Shown: one piece after another, positions 1 to 5,327 of the stretch
Layout of the letters: each line of letters opens with the position of its first letter
Position numbering within the stretch: the first letter of the stretch is position 1
Assembly: GCA_016929465.1 (NCBI GenBank)
Contig: JAFGIT010000413.1
Coordinates: 1 to 5,739, forward strand
From: Candidatus Coatesiibacteriota bacterium
GTDB taxonomy: Bacteria; B130-G9
Direction: 5' to 3'
Length of the DNA stretch: 5,739 nucleotides
Translations under genes and position numbers: made by a program
Notes under the pieces: generated by a model
Told to the model about the DNA's origin: nothing
The model's database searches: none
The model's input: the letters and a program-made list of their open reading frames with translations, nothing else

Positions 1-744
1 AGGATAATCGCGCATCTGAAGGACAATGTAGGATCGGCAAATAGAGCCATAGGCCCAGATGTATTTGAGATTGCGGAGCGCCTGGCAAGTCCGACGATGG
101 TGTCTCCATGGTCGGCTTCTGTCATACAATACCACCTATATGAAAGGTATCTTCAGGTCCTTGCGAAAGACCCTATGACCGCGAAGAAGATACTGCTCAA
201 TATCGGGAAGGCATACAGATATATGGGCTGGTATGACAAAGCGGAAAAGACCATGAAGGAAGGCCTCAAGTACTTCAGGGGAGACGTGAACTTCCGAAGG
301 GGGCTTGCGGTGGTTTATGCAGAGCAGAAGATGTATAGGAAGGCCGCCGAGGTCTTCTCTCAGGTTGGCGACAGTTTTGCCGAGGGCGTTGCCTGGACTC
401 TGGCCGAGCAACATGATCGGGCTATTGAGGTGTTCAGCAAATTGCTCACATCGAATCTGGACCATCAACATCCCGGGGAGCACGCTCGCGCTTGGACGGT
501 GACAGGCGATATCTATGAGGAGCGCGGCGATCGTCAGTCACTTCTCAAGGCGAAGAACTGCCATGAGAAGGCGCTCTTTCTGATACAATCCGCTGCGAAC
601 TATAAACGTCTGTCCGACATTCTGCAGAGACTAGGGCGGGATGACGAGGCGAAGGAGATTTATCGCAAGGCCCTTCAGCTGCACCAGGAGGGGCAGCCCC
701 TGGAGGATGAGCCGCTGAGCCTGAACGCTTTGTTCACGGAATGA
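1..744 (+). CDS. TPR-repeat protein, 5'-truncated by the window edge
   Basis: The reading frame is open from base 1 to a TGA at 742-744, giving 247 visible codons. The true start is probably outside the window: the first internal ATG (97) has no convincing ribosome binding site and the 32 codons before it read as normal protein. The product is a run of helix-turn-helix tetratricopeptide units. Clear ones, numbered from the first visible codon, lie at about 59-92 (LLNIGKAYRYMGWYDKAEKT), 94-126, 160-194 and 198-230 (RLSDILQRLGRDDEAKEIYR), with the usual small and aromatic residues at repeat positions. There is no membrane segment or catalytic motif in the visible part. TPR arrays are protein-protein scaffolds, and here the partner is unknown. 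It is the only plus-strand gene and converges on the glycosyltransferase operon, so it is probably a separate transcription unit, although a role in the same glycan locus is possible. TPR identification is secure; the specific function is not. Confidence 0.88.
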   Translation, partial: RIIAHLKDNVGSANRAIGPDVFEIAERLASPTMVSPWSASVIQYHLYERYLQVLAKDPMTAKKILLNIGKAYRYMGWYDKAEKTMKEGLKYFRGDVNFRRGLAVVYAEQKMYRKAAEVFSQVGDSFAEGVAWTLAEQHDRAIEVFSKLLTSNLDHQHPGEHARAWTVTGDIYEERGDRQSLLKAKNCHEKALFLIQSAANYKRLSDILQRLGRDDEAKEIYRKALQLHQEGQPLEDEPLSLNALFTE

Positions 745-1942
745 GTCTCCGACCGCTCCGGCGCCGCGTCTGACGCAGCGCCAATGCTTTGTCGTAGGCA
801 GAGACAATATTGCTGGTGGTTCGCTCCCAGTTGAACTCTTGCTCCGAGCGCTTACGAGCCATTTCGCCAAGGCTCGCCCTCAATCCGGGCTCTCTCAGAA
901 GCTTGATTATGTTGTCCGCCAGGCTGCGCACGTCCCCCGGACCAACGAGAAGCCCGGCCTCGGAGACCATTCTCCTGACATCACCCATATCGGAAGCTAC
1001 GATTGCCTTACCGGCGGCGAGATACTCAGCTATTTTTAGCGGGCTCTTGCATCGCGTCAATTCATTGTCGGGGAAGGTTGCGACGCATACATCGGCAGCT
1101 CTGACGTAGTCAGCGACCCTCTGGTGCGGGATATACCCGGTGAAATCGATGTGCGTGCCTTGATCATCCGCCAGACGGCGCAGATTCTCGAGCTTCGATC
1201 CCCCTCCAATGACCATGAACTGCGCATCCGGAATCTCCGCTCGGACCATGGCCGCGCATTGGACGAATTCCTCGGCGAACGAGAATTCCTCCAGTTGGCC
1301 CTGATAGAGCACCATCGGCGGCTTGACGCCCAGGGCATCGATCTCCTTCTTTTCCGGCTTGCCGGGATGAAAGTGAGATAAGTCCGCGCCAACTGGGGCA
1401 TCAAACAGCCGGTCTGGGGCTGCGCCATACATCAGCGCCAGCGTCTTCAAGCGCATACTGGCCACTGAAATCGTGTCAACGAGACGGACGAGACGACGCT
1501 CTACAAGTGCAAATTCACCAATCTGAGAATAGGGGCGTTTATACGGCGGCGTAGCGCATTTCAGAATTTCGGTTTCGTTGTCGTCCCAGTCATAGTGAAC
1601 CGGTTTATGATTCATGATCGAAGCAAAGACCGCAGGCAGCGAAGCGGTGGGATGACACTTCTGAACGTGGACCAGGTCGTGTGTTTTGATGAGTCTATTC
1701 ACTATGAGTGCGTTGTGAAATACAGCGCCCTTCTCCGCCATCAAGCGCACGCCAGGGACTCTCTTGAGATAGGAGAATTCCCGCAGAGACAGATTGATGT
1801 CCGTCGGAGCCAGGTTCAGATGGCCAACTGCTGCAAGAGTGACCTCGATCCCATTATCAAGCAGTCGCTTGATGATATTCGCGGGGCGGACGAAACTGGC
1901 GACGCTTCCGGGAGCATATGGATATAGGAATAGGACTCTCAA
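734..1942 (-). CDS. Glycosyltransferase family 4 (GT-B fold)
   Basis: A 402-residue protein, full length for a GT4 enzyme, predicted to move a sugar from an NDP- or GDP-sugar donor to a growing glycan at the cytoplasmic face of the membrane. The N-terminal Rossmann domain begins MRVLFLYPYAPGS and has a YDWDD segment at 117-121. The linker PVGADLSHFHP (183-193) is the usual 'N-G-V-D-x-x-x-F-x-P' region. The C-terminal donor domain starts VLYQGQLEEF (211-220), followed by FMVIGGG (242-248), and has SPLKIAEYLAAGKAIVAS (300-317), where E306 is the conserved second Glu of the E-x7-E motif. The residue eight before it is Cys298 rather than Glu, a departure from the classical motif. The start is TTG directly after the TGA of the upstream glycosyltransferase gene, with a GAGAGGA ribosome binding site inside that gene. 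The 3' end overlaps the convergent TPR gene by 11 bp. The exact sugar and linkage cannot be read from sequence. Confidence 0.93.
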   Translation of the reverse strand: MRVLFLYPYAPGSVASFVRPANIIKRLLDNGIEVTLAAVGHLNLAPTDINLSLREFSYLKRVPGVRLMAEKGAVFHNALIVNRLIKTHDLVHVQKCHPTASLPAVFASIMNHKPVHYDWDDNETEILKCATPPYKRPYSQIGEFALVERRLVRLVDTISVASMRLKTLALMYGAAPDRLFDAPVGADLSHFHPGKPEKKEIDALGVKPPMVLYQGQLEEFSFAEEFVQCAAMVRAEIPDAQFMVIGGGSKLENLRRLADDQGTHIDFTGYIPHQRVADYVRAADVCVATFPDNELTRCKSPLKIAEYLAAGKAIVASDMGDVRRMVSEAGLLVGPGDVRSLADNIIKLLREPGLRASLGEMARKRSEQEFNWERTTSNIVSAYDKALALRQTRRRSGRRLIP

Positions 1943-3037
1943 TCAGTCTTTCCTCTCGATGCGCTGCCACAGCCCACCCGGCTTCACCTGCCCGAGGAGG
2001 ATGTGGAACCAGCCCAGGATTATCCCCGCGAATTGAAGCAAAGGAAACACCTCACGCATTGCGATCAATGCGACCATGCCTGCGAGCGAAACCCACAGCA
2101 CCCACAGACCGAGCTTGACCGTCAGAAAGACCAAATTATACAGCATGAATGCCGGCAAGATAAGCGCGAAGGCTCTCCTCCAGGGCTGCGTGACCGCCCC
2201 AAAAAATCCGAAGCGTGGATTGCCGATCATGGTCCAGTAGTGGCCCATTGTGACCAGCGTCGTGCTGACTCGGCGTCGAATCTGGACCATCTCTGCCCAG
2301 ACCGTCTCGGGGCAAGCCTCAAGGACGGGCGTGTTCTTCGAGACCACGCACCGAAAGCCCTGCTTTCGGACTATGAAGGTAATCTCCAGGTCATCGATTA
2401 TGGCCTTCTCGGGTAGCCTCTCGACCAGGTCGTGACGGAAGGCCAGGAATCTGCCGTCCAGGCTGCAAGCGGAATCGACGAGACCCTCCGTGTATCTCAT
2501 CTCCCAATCCGAGACGTGGAACCTGAGCTTGCTCTTCATGTAGGGGATATTCTCATCGCGCAAGGTCACGAGCCCAGAGACCGCCCCGATGTCATCTCGA
2601 ATAAGCCCCACCGCCTCCTTCACAGCGCTCGGTCCAACAGTCGTATCAACATCCGTAACGATGACGATCTCGGCATCCGTCGCCGCAAGGCCGGCGTTGA
2701 TTGCCTTGTTCTTCCCACGCTCGCACTGGAGCATGATCACCGGGAACTCCTGGATGATCTCGGCGGAGCGGTCCGTCGAATCATTGTCGATGACGAAGAA
2801 GGCGATCTTGTCTTCAGGATAGTCCGCCTTCAGTATGTTTTCGAGCTTCTGCCGGATGAACTTCTCCTCATTGAAGACCGGTATCAGAATGGCGACGGTC
2901 GGCCACTCATCGGGCTCGATGCTCTCGAGCGGACCACGCCGCCTGGCAAGGATCTTCGTGATCGTGGAGTAGCCGACGAGCACAAAGAGAATGATCACGG
3001 TCGAGACCCAGAAAACGGCCCAGAGCAGAATGTTCAT
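1943..3037 (-). CDS. Membrane-bound glycosyltransferase family 2 (GT-A fold)
   Basis: A 364-residue integral membrane glycosyltransferase of the hyaluronan synthase/NodC/poly-GlcNAc synthase-like type. Visible in order are an N-terminal membrane helix (about 4-24) and the GT-A nucleotide-binding start VAILIPVFNEE (48-58). Next come DNDSTD (84-89), the DVD metal-binding DxD motif (129-131), IDDLEI (214-219) with the probable catalytic-base Asp, and QIRRR (252-256) in the place of the Q-x-x-R-W motif of processive enzymes, with Arg replacing Trp. Hydrophobic stretches at about 288-308, 309-326 and 333-349 form a C-terminal membrane domain. In known relatives this layout adds sugars at the inner face of the membrane, sometimes extruding the polymer. 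The ATG is preceded by GGAAGGA only 3 nt away. The stop is directly followed by the start of the family 4 transferase, so the two are almost certainly co-translated. Family is confident; processivity and product are unknown. Confidence 0.93.
   Translation of the reverse strand: MNILLWAVFWVSTVIILFVLVGYSTITKILARRRGPLESIEPDEWPTVAILIPVFNEEKFIRQKLENILKADYPEDKIAFFVIDNDSTDRSAEIIQEFPVIMLQCERGKNKAINAGLAATDAEIVIVTDVDTTVGPSAVKEAVGLIRDDIGAVSGLVTLRDENIPYMKSKLRFHVSDWEMRYTEGLVDSACSLDGRFLAFRHDLVERLPEKAIIDDLEITFIVRKQGFRCVVSKNTPVLEACPETVWAEMVQIRRRVSTTLVTMGHYWTMIGNPRFGFFGAVTQPWRRAFALILPAFMLYNLVFLTVKLGLWVLWVSLAGMVALIAMREVFPLLQFAGIILGWFHILLGQVKPGGLWQRIERKD
1951..1957 (-). promoter_or_regulatory. Ribosome binding site for the family 4 glycosyltransferase
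   Basis: The minus strand reads GAGAGGA, 8 nt before the TTG at 1942-1940, inside the last codons of the upstream glycosyltransferase gene. It supports the non-ATG start: TGA (1945-1943) and TTG are directly adjacent, so a terminating ribosome could re-initiate. Confidence 0.6.
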
Positions 3038-3040
3038 AAA

Positions 3041-3047
3041 TCCTTCC
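3041..3047 (-). promoter_or_regulatory. Ribosome binding site for the family 2 glycosyltransferase
   Basis: The minus strand reads GGAAGGA followed by TTT and the ATG at 3037-3035. The purine-rich core is good but the 3-nt spacing after it is shorter than usual; taking GGAAG as the core gives 5 nt. Confidence 0.5.
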
Positions 3048-3082
3048 GAAGATAGGCTCTCAAAGCAAATTTGTCGCCGCCA

Positions 3083-3111
3083 AGAGTATTGACTAGGCGA
3101 GTAGTAGTCAA
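3083..3111 (-). promoter_or_regulatory. Candidate sigma70-type promoter of the glycosyltransferase operon
   Basis: On the minus strand TTGACT (3111-3106, 5 of 6 matches to the consensus -35) is followed after 17 nt by TACTCT (3088-3083), which matches the -10 consensus only at its three most conserved positions (T1, A2, final T). It would start RNA near 3076, leaving a leader of about 40 nt before the ATG at 3037. It lies in the only gap (90 bp) between the DUF4276 gene and the glycosyltransferases. The weak -10 keeps confidence modest. Confidence 0.35.
3089..3111. repeat. Perfect 7-bp inverted repeat (TTGACTA / TAGTCAA, 9-nt loop)
   Basis: TTGACTA at 3089-3095 and TAGTCAA at 3105-3111 are exact reverse complements separated by 9 nt. 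There is no T-run after it on either strand, so a factor-independent terminator is unlikely. Its arms cover the candidate -35 box and the end of the spacer of the glycosyltransferase promoter, which is where a dimeric repressor would bind. It could equally be chance structure in a short gap. Confidence 0.5.
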
Positions 3112-3127
3112 GGGGGGAGCGCCCTCT

Positions 3128-3436
3128 CTAGTCGTCTGCCTGGCAAATCTCTCTCAGGAGGGCATCAAAATCCCTGACTAGCTTACCGAAAGATGGGCAT
3201 CGATCCATGCAGGCCTTGAGATCAACGATCGAGACGAGTTTTGGTTGATCAACCACTTCGGAATAACGCCTTTGCCCATTCATGAGTTCCGATAGGCGAC
3301 CCTTGGCGTCCCGAGGGCTTTCAGGATCACCTTCAAAGGCCGCATCTGCTTTAATTCCGCATACGTCTCGAATCGACTCAATGCCTCCTAGAAGCCAAGA
3401 TTCAAACTCGGACTTCGCCAAGACTATCTTGGTCAT
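3128..3436 (-). CDS. DUF4276-type protein, C-terminal half (frameshifted)
   Basis: A 102-codon frame that matches the second half of DUF4276 proteins as I recall the family. It has VLAKSEFESWLLGGIESIR (5-23, with E10, E12 and W14 at conserved spots), then DAKGRLSELM (43-52), YSEVVDQPKLVSIVDL (58-73) and a closing CPSFGKLVRDFDALL (80-94). It lacks the N-terminal TOPRIM-like region, which is encoded in the preceding frame. The frame is open upstream of the ATG as far as a TGA at 3466-3464. The residues this adds (TAQSGHGEL) fit the spacing between the two halves in intact relatives, which argues that the ATG at 3436 is not the ancestral start. It ends with TAG at 3130-3128. Only a weak ribosome binding site (GGCGAG) precedes the ATG. 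It may be a remnant, or an independently translated half. Confidence 0.72.
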   Translation of the reverse strand: MTKIVLAKSEFESWLLGGIESIRDVCGIKADAAFEGDPESPRDAKGRLSELMNGQRRYSEVVDQPKLVSIVDLKACMDRCPSFGKLVRDFDALLREICQADD

Positions 3437-3740
3437 GAGCTCGCCATGCCCAGATTGCGCGGTTCACCAACCTCGGCCCAAGGTCAGCAGGGCAATCGTC
3501 GCCGGCGTCCAAGATGATCAGAATGCAGCTACATCCGGCACGTGAGCGCCTGGCCATATGAATTGTCTTCTCGAGCTCGCCCTCCTTCACTATCTTATTG
3601 CGTCTGATGCGAATCGGCTTCGCGATGCAGCCGACAAACTCATTCCGGTCGGTATTCTGGAGGAGCCGGCGTAGTAGGATAGGGACTGATTCAACCTCCG
3701 ATTGGCCCTCGACGATGGGGACGATGGTTTTTTCACTCAT
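3402..3740 (-). CDS. DUF4276-type protein, N-terminal TOPRIM-like half (frameshifted)
   Basis: A 112-codon frame whose first 93 or so residues are the N-terminal half of a DUF4276 protein. IVPIVEGQSEVESVPILLRRLL (6-27) contains the Glu (E11) of a TOPRIM-like motif, and ILIILDAGDDCPADLGPRLV (73-92) the acidic cluster (D78, D81, D82). TOPRIM folds use such residues to bind Mg2+ for DNA cleavage, for example in OLD nucleases. Relatives often read D-A-D/E-D-D, so the Gly at 80 is a small departure. After about N93 the sequence no longer resembles the family (AIWAWRAHDQDSLGEVRV) and stops at 3404-3402, while the expected continuation lies in the +1 frame. The start overlaps the ATPase stop by 4 bp (ATGA), so translation is coupled. 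A nuclease partner of the ATPase is inferred from TOPRIM-like residues and gene order. Confidence 0.75.
   Translation of the reverse strand: MSEKTIVPIVEGQSEVESVPILLRRLLQNTDRNEFVGCIAKPIRIRRNKIVKEGELEKTIHMARRSRAGCSCILIILDAGDDCPADLGPRLVNRAIWAWRAHDQDSLGEVRV
3405..3463 (-). other. Frame-switch zone in the DUF4276 gene
   Basis: The N-half frame must pass to the C-half frame between the C-frame stop at 3466-3464 and the N-frame stop at 3404-3402. The best join is at the CCGCGCAA tract (3462-3455). Restoring one GC unit (CGCGCG) would give N-R-A-Q-S-G-H-G-E-L-M-T-K-I-V-L-A-K, with the spacing expected in the family. The change corresponds to a +1 shift, that is one extra base or two missing bases. 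Dinucleotide slippage, a sequencing or assembly error, or a programmed +1 shift are all possible. Confidence 0.6.
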
Positions 3741-4957
3741 TTTGTTCCGGATGCGTCAAAGAGCGCCAGCTGTTTTCCGGACATCTGAACAGCCTCTTCG
3801 TCAGGCCCAAGCTCATCAGCTGCAAGAAGCTCTCCCGCCGTACAGAGTCTTTCCTGTATCAGTTTACGAGTTTGTTCTCCTACCGGCCCGATGCGGGTCT
3901 TTCCATCTTTCCATTCCACGATCCTAATCTGATCATCGCGGATGCGCTTGGCGTCGAGAATCTCTGGACTATGTGTAGCAATTATCACTTGAGAACGCTC
4001 GCTCGAATCAATGAGAACATCGACGACGGCTTCCGAAGCCGCCGGATGAATTGATGACTCCGGTTCCTCGATCCCTATCAGTGAAGGTGACGAAGGTTGA
4101 AACGCGGCCAAAAGAACTCCGAGAATCCGCAATGTCCCGTCAGACATACTAAGAGCATCGAATGTCACGGAGCTCTTGGAGGCAATTCTCTGGATGAATT
4201 GCAGCGTCTCTTTGGGCCCAATGGTCTTGTGTCTAATCCCTTCGACTCCTTTGACAAGCTTGGATAGCAGGTCGCATATCAACTGATATTGATGAGATCC
4301 CCCGTCCTCAGAAAGCCTCTCGAGGGCCTGGAGGACGGAAGCCGCGTTGCTTCCATCTCGCCTTAATACGTCCCCTTCGTCAGGTTGCTGCAGTTCTTTT
4401 ATTTTTCCAGGGGAGAATGAATAACATCTCATTCGTGCTAAAAAGTCATAGACCGGTCTAAATTGGGGCAATGTCGCAAGCAAAGGCAACGCAAGGCGGT
4501 CGCTCTCAACTGGAAGGTCGCCCTGCAAAAAGGGCAGATTCTCAAGATTGACCTCGCCATTTTGGCGACTAAAGCCTGGGCCATCTGTCTTCAGGACAGT
4601 GCCCTCCTGAATGGTGCAACTCTCGTTTTTGATCTCAAAAATACCGCCTTTGACCGCCCCAATCTCAAAAGCGTATTGGGATGAACGCCGGCCGTCCAGA
4701 TCGATAAAGAGGCGAAATCCAAGATTCGTCGGACGTCCCCCACTGCCGCTGGACCGCCAGCGAACAGAGCCAATCCCTCCTCTCTTCTTGAGCGCAAGCT
4801 CGACCGAAGCTGTCAGACTGTCCGAAACGAATGCGAGAGCGTCCAAGAGATTGCTCTTCCCGGCGCCGTTGTGGCCCACAAAGACCGTGAAATGGTCAAG
4901 GTCAACAACCGCGTCAGCAATGCTCTTGTAGTTCTTAATCTGCACTCTGTTAAGCAT
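3737..4957 (-). CDS. OLD-like AAA15/AAA21-type ATPase
   Basis: A 406-residue SMC/ABC-like ATPase. MLNRVQIKNYKSI (1-13) is the typical opening strand, and GHNGAGKS (28-35) is Walker A. LSMSDGTLRILGV (269-281) is the ABC-type signature in its '(L)SDGTLR' form. SLIGIEEPESSIHP (292-305) contains Walker B with the catalytic Glu pair E297/E298, and IIATHSPEIL (325-334) holds the switch His. The middle (about 50-240) is a variable insert. There is no C-terminal TOPRIM domain, unlike full OLD or GajA nucleases; the next gene, joined by an ATGA overlap, supplies a TOPRIM-like candidate. All ATPase motifs are intact. Its ATG has AGGAG at 4967-4963 with 5-nt spacing. Such ATPases commonly act as sensors that control an attached or adjacent effector, so a phage-defence role is a reasonable inference. 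Alternatives are a DNA-repair function or a generic predicted ATPase of the COG4637 kind. Confidence 0.92.
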   Translation of the reverse strand: MLNRVQIKNYKSIADAVVDLDHFTVFVGHNGAGKSNLLDALAFVSDSLTASVELALKKRGGIGSVRWRSSGSGGRPTNLGFRLFIDLDGRRSSQYAFEIGAVKGGIFEIKNESCTIQEGTVLKTDGPGFSRQNGEVNLENLPFLQGDLPVESDRLALPLLATLPQFRPVYDFLARMRCYSFSPGKIKELQQPDEGDVLRRDGSNAASVLQALERLSEDGGSHQYQLICDLLSKLVKGVEGIRHKTIGPKETLQFIQRIASKSSVTFDALSMSDGTLRILGVLLAAFQPSSPSLIGIEEPESSIHPAASEAVVDVLIDSSERSQVIIATHSPEILDAKRIRDDQIRIVEWKDGKTRIGPVGEQTRKLIQERLCTAGELLAADELGPDEEAVQMSGKQLALFDASGTK

Positions 4958-4962
4958 CTATA

Positions 4963-4967
4963 CTCCT
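4963..4967 (-). promoter_or_regulatory. Ribosome binding site for the ATPase
   Basis: The minus strand reads AGGAG followed by TATAG and the ATG at 4957-4955. Spacing of 5 nt and a near-consensus core support this start. Confidence 0.6.
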
Positions 4968-5000
4968 GTATCTCCCCATGATAGGCTAGCAAGCGCACCC

Positions 5001-5028
5001 ATTCTAGCTCCCCATCTATTTACGTCAA
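5001..5028 (-). promoter_or_regulatory. Candidate sigma70-type promoter of the ATPase-DUF4276 operon
   Basis: The minus strand has TTGACG (5028-5023, 5 of 6 matches) and TAGAAT (5006-5001, 5 of 6 matches) separated by 16 nt. The expected start of RNA is near 4994, giving a leader of about 37 nt to the ATG at 4957. This is the strongest promoter-like sequence I see in the window, and it sits where the operon needs one. Confidence 0.55.
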
Positions 5029-5036
5029 GCTGACGT
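5022..5036. repeat. Palindrome ACGTCA-agc-TGACGT over the -35 box
   Basis: Arms 5022-5027 and 5031-5036 are exact 6-bp reverse complements around a 3-nt centre. The palindrome covers the whole candidate -35 box of the ATPase promoter. It could be an operator for a dimeric regulator, although no regulator gene is in the window and a 6-bp arm can occur by chance. Confidence 0.4.
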
Positions 5037-5327
5037 TCATTCGCAGTCGTCCCAACCAACTTCGAAACCGGGTTGAATCGCCATCCAAATTCGAGAGGAC
5101 GTCGCATTTGGAAGATCGTCAGAGAGAGCAAGGAGCGGGAAAAGGCCGCTCTTCGCAACGCTGGCTTCAACTTCCCTTCGGCAGGATCACGGTGGTCTCG
5201 CACCGCCGACATGGACAAGCAAAGGCAATACCGCAAGAGGCAGTAATATCGATCTCCTCAACCAAGCTGACGCCCCGGACAAATCGAACTCAATAAGAGG
5301 CCCGAATCGACTCATTTTGAAATCGGC
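5037..5327. other. Gap without a supportable gene
   Basis: I find no RNA gene, CRISPR array, insertion-sequence end or clear terminator here. A minus-strand frame of 92 codons (4958-5236, TTG start) spans most of it, but it has no ribosome binding site at a proper distance, resembles no family I know, and contains the ATPase promoter. The stretch may be decayed coding sequence, or the 3' flank of the gene to the right plus the 5' flank of the ATPase. Confidence 0.5.

Noticed and set aside
2003-2416. Plus-strand frame of 137 codons opposite the glycosyltransferase C-terminus
   Set aside because: Antisense to well-supported membrane-helix codons, with no recognisable motif.
2432-3055. Long plus-strand frame of 207 codons opposite the family 2 glycosyltransferase
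   Set aside because: It is the antisense shadow of a clearly recognised gene; its composition (rich in D, R, E and H) follows from the complementary codons and it has no family features.
3112-3127. G-run and GC-rich stretch after the DUF4276 stop as a terminator
   Set aside because: Only a 3-bp stem can be formed, and no T-run follows on the minus strand.
4958-5236. 92-codon minus-strand frame (TTG start) ending directly before the ATPase ATG
   Set aside because: It has no ribosome binding site at a usable distance, no family resemblance, and it contains the ATPase promoter elements. Kept only as a possible decayed remnant.
5026-5272. Ten-base direct repeat CAAGCTGACG at 5026-5035 and 5263-5272
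   Set aside because: Several matching ten-base pairs are expected by chance in a window this size, and the flanks do not match.
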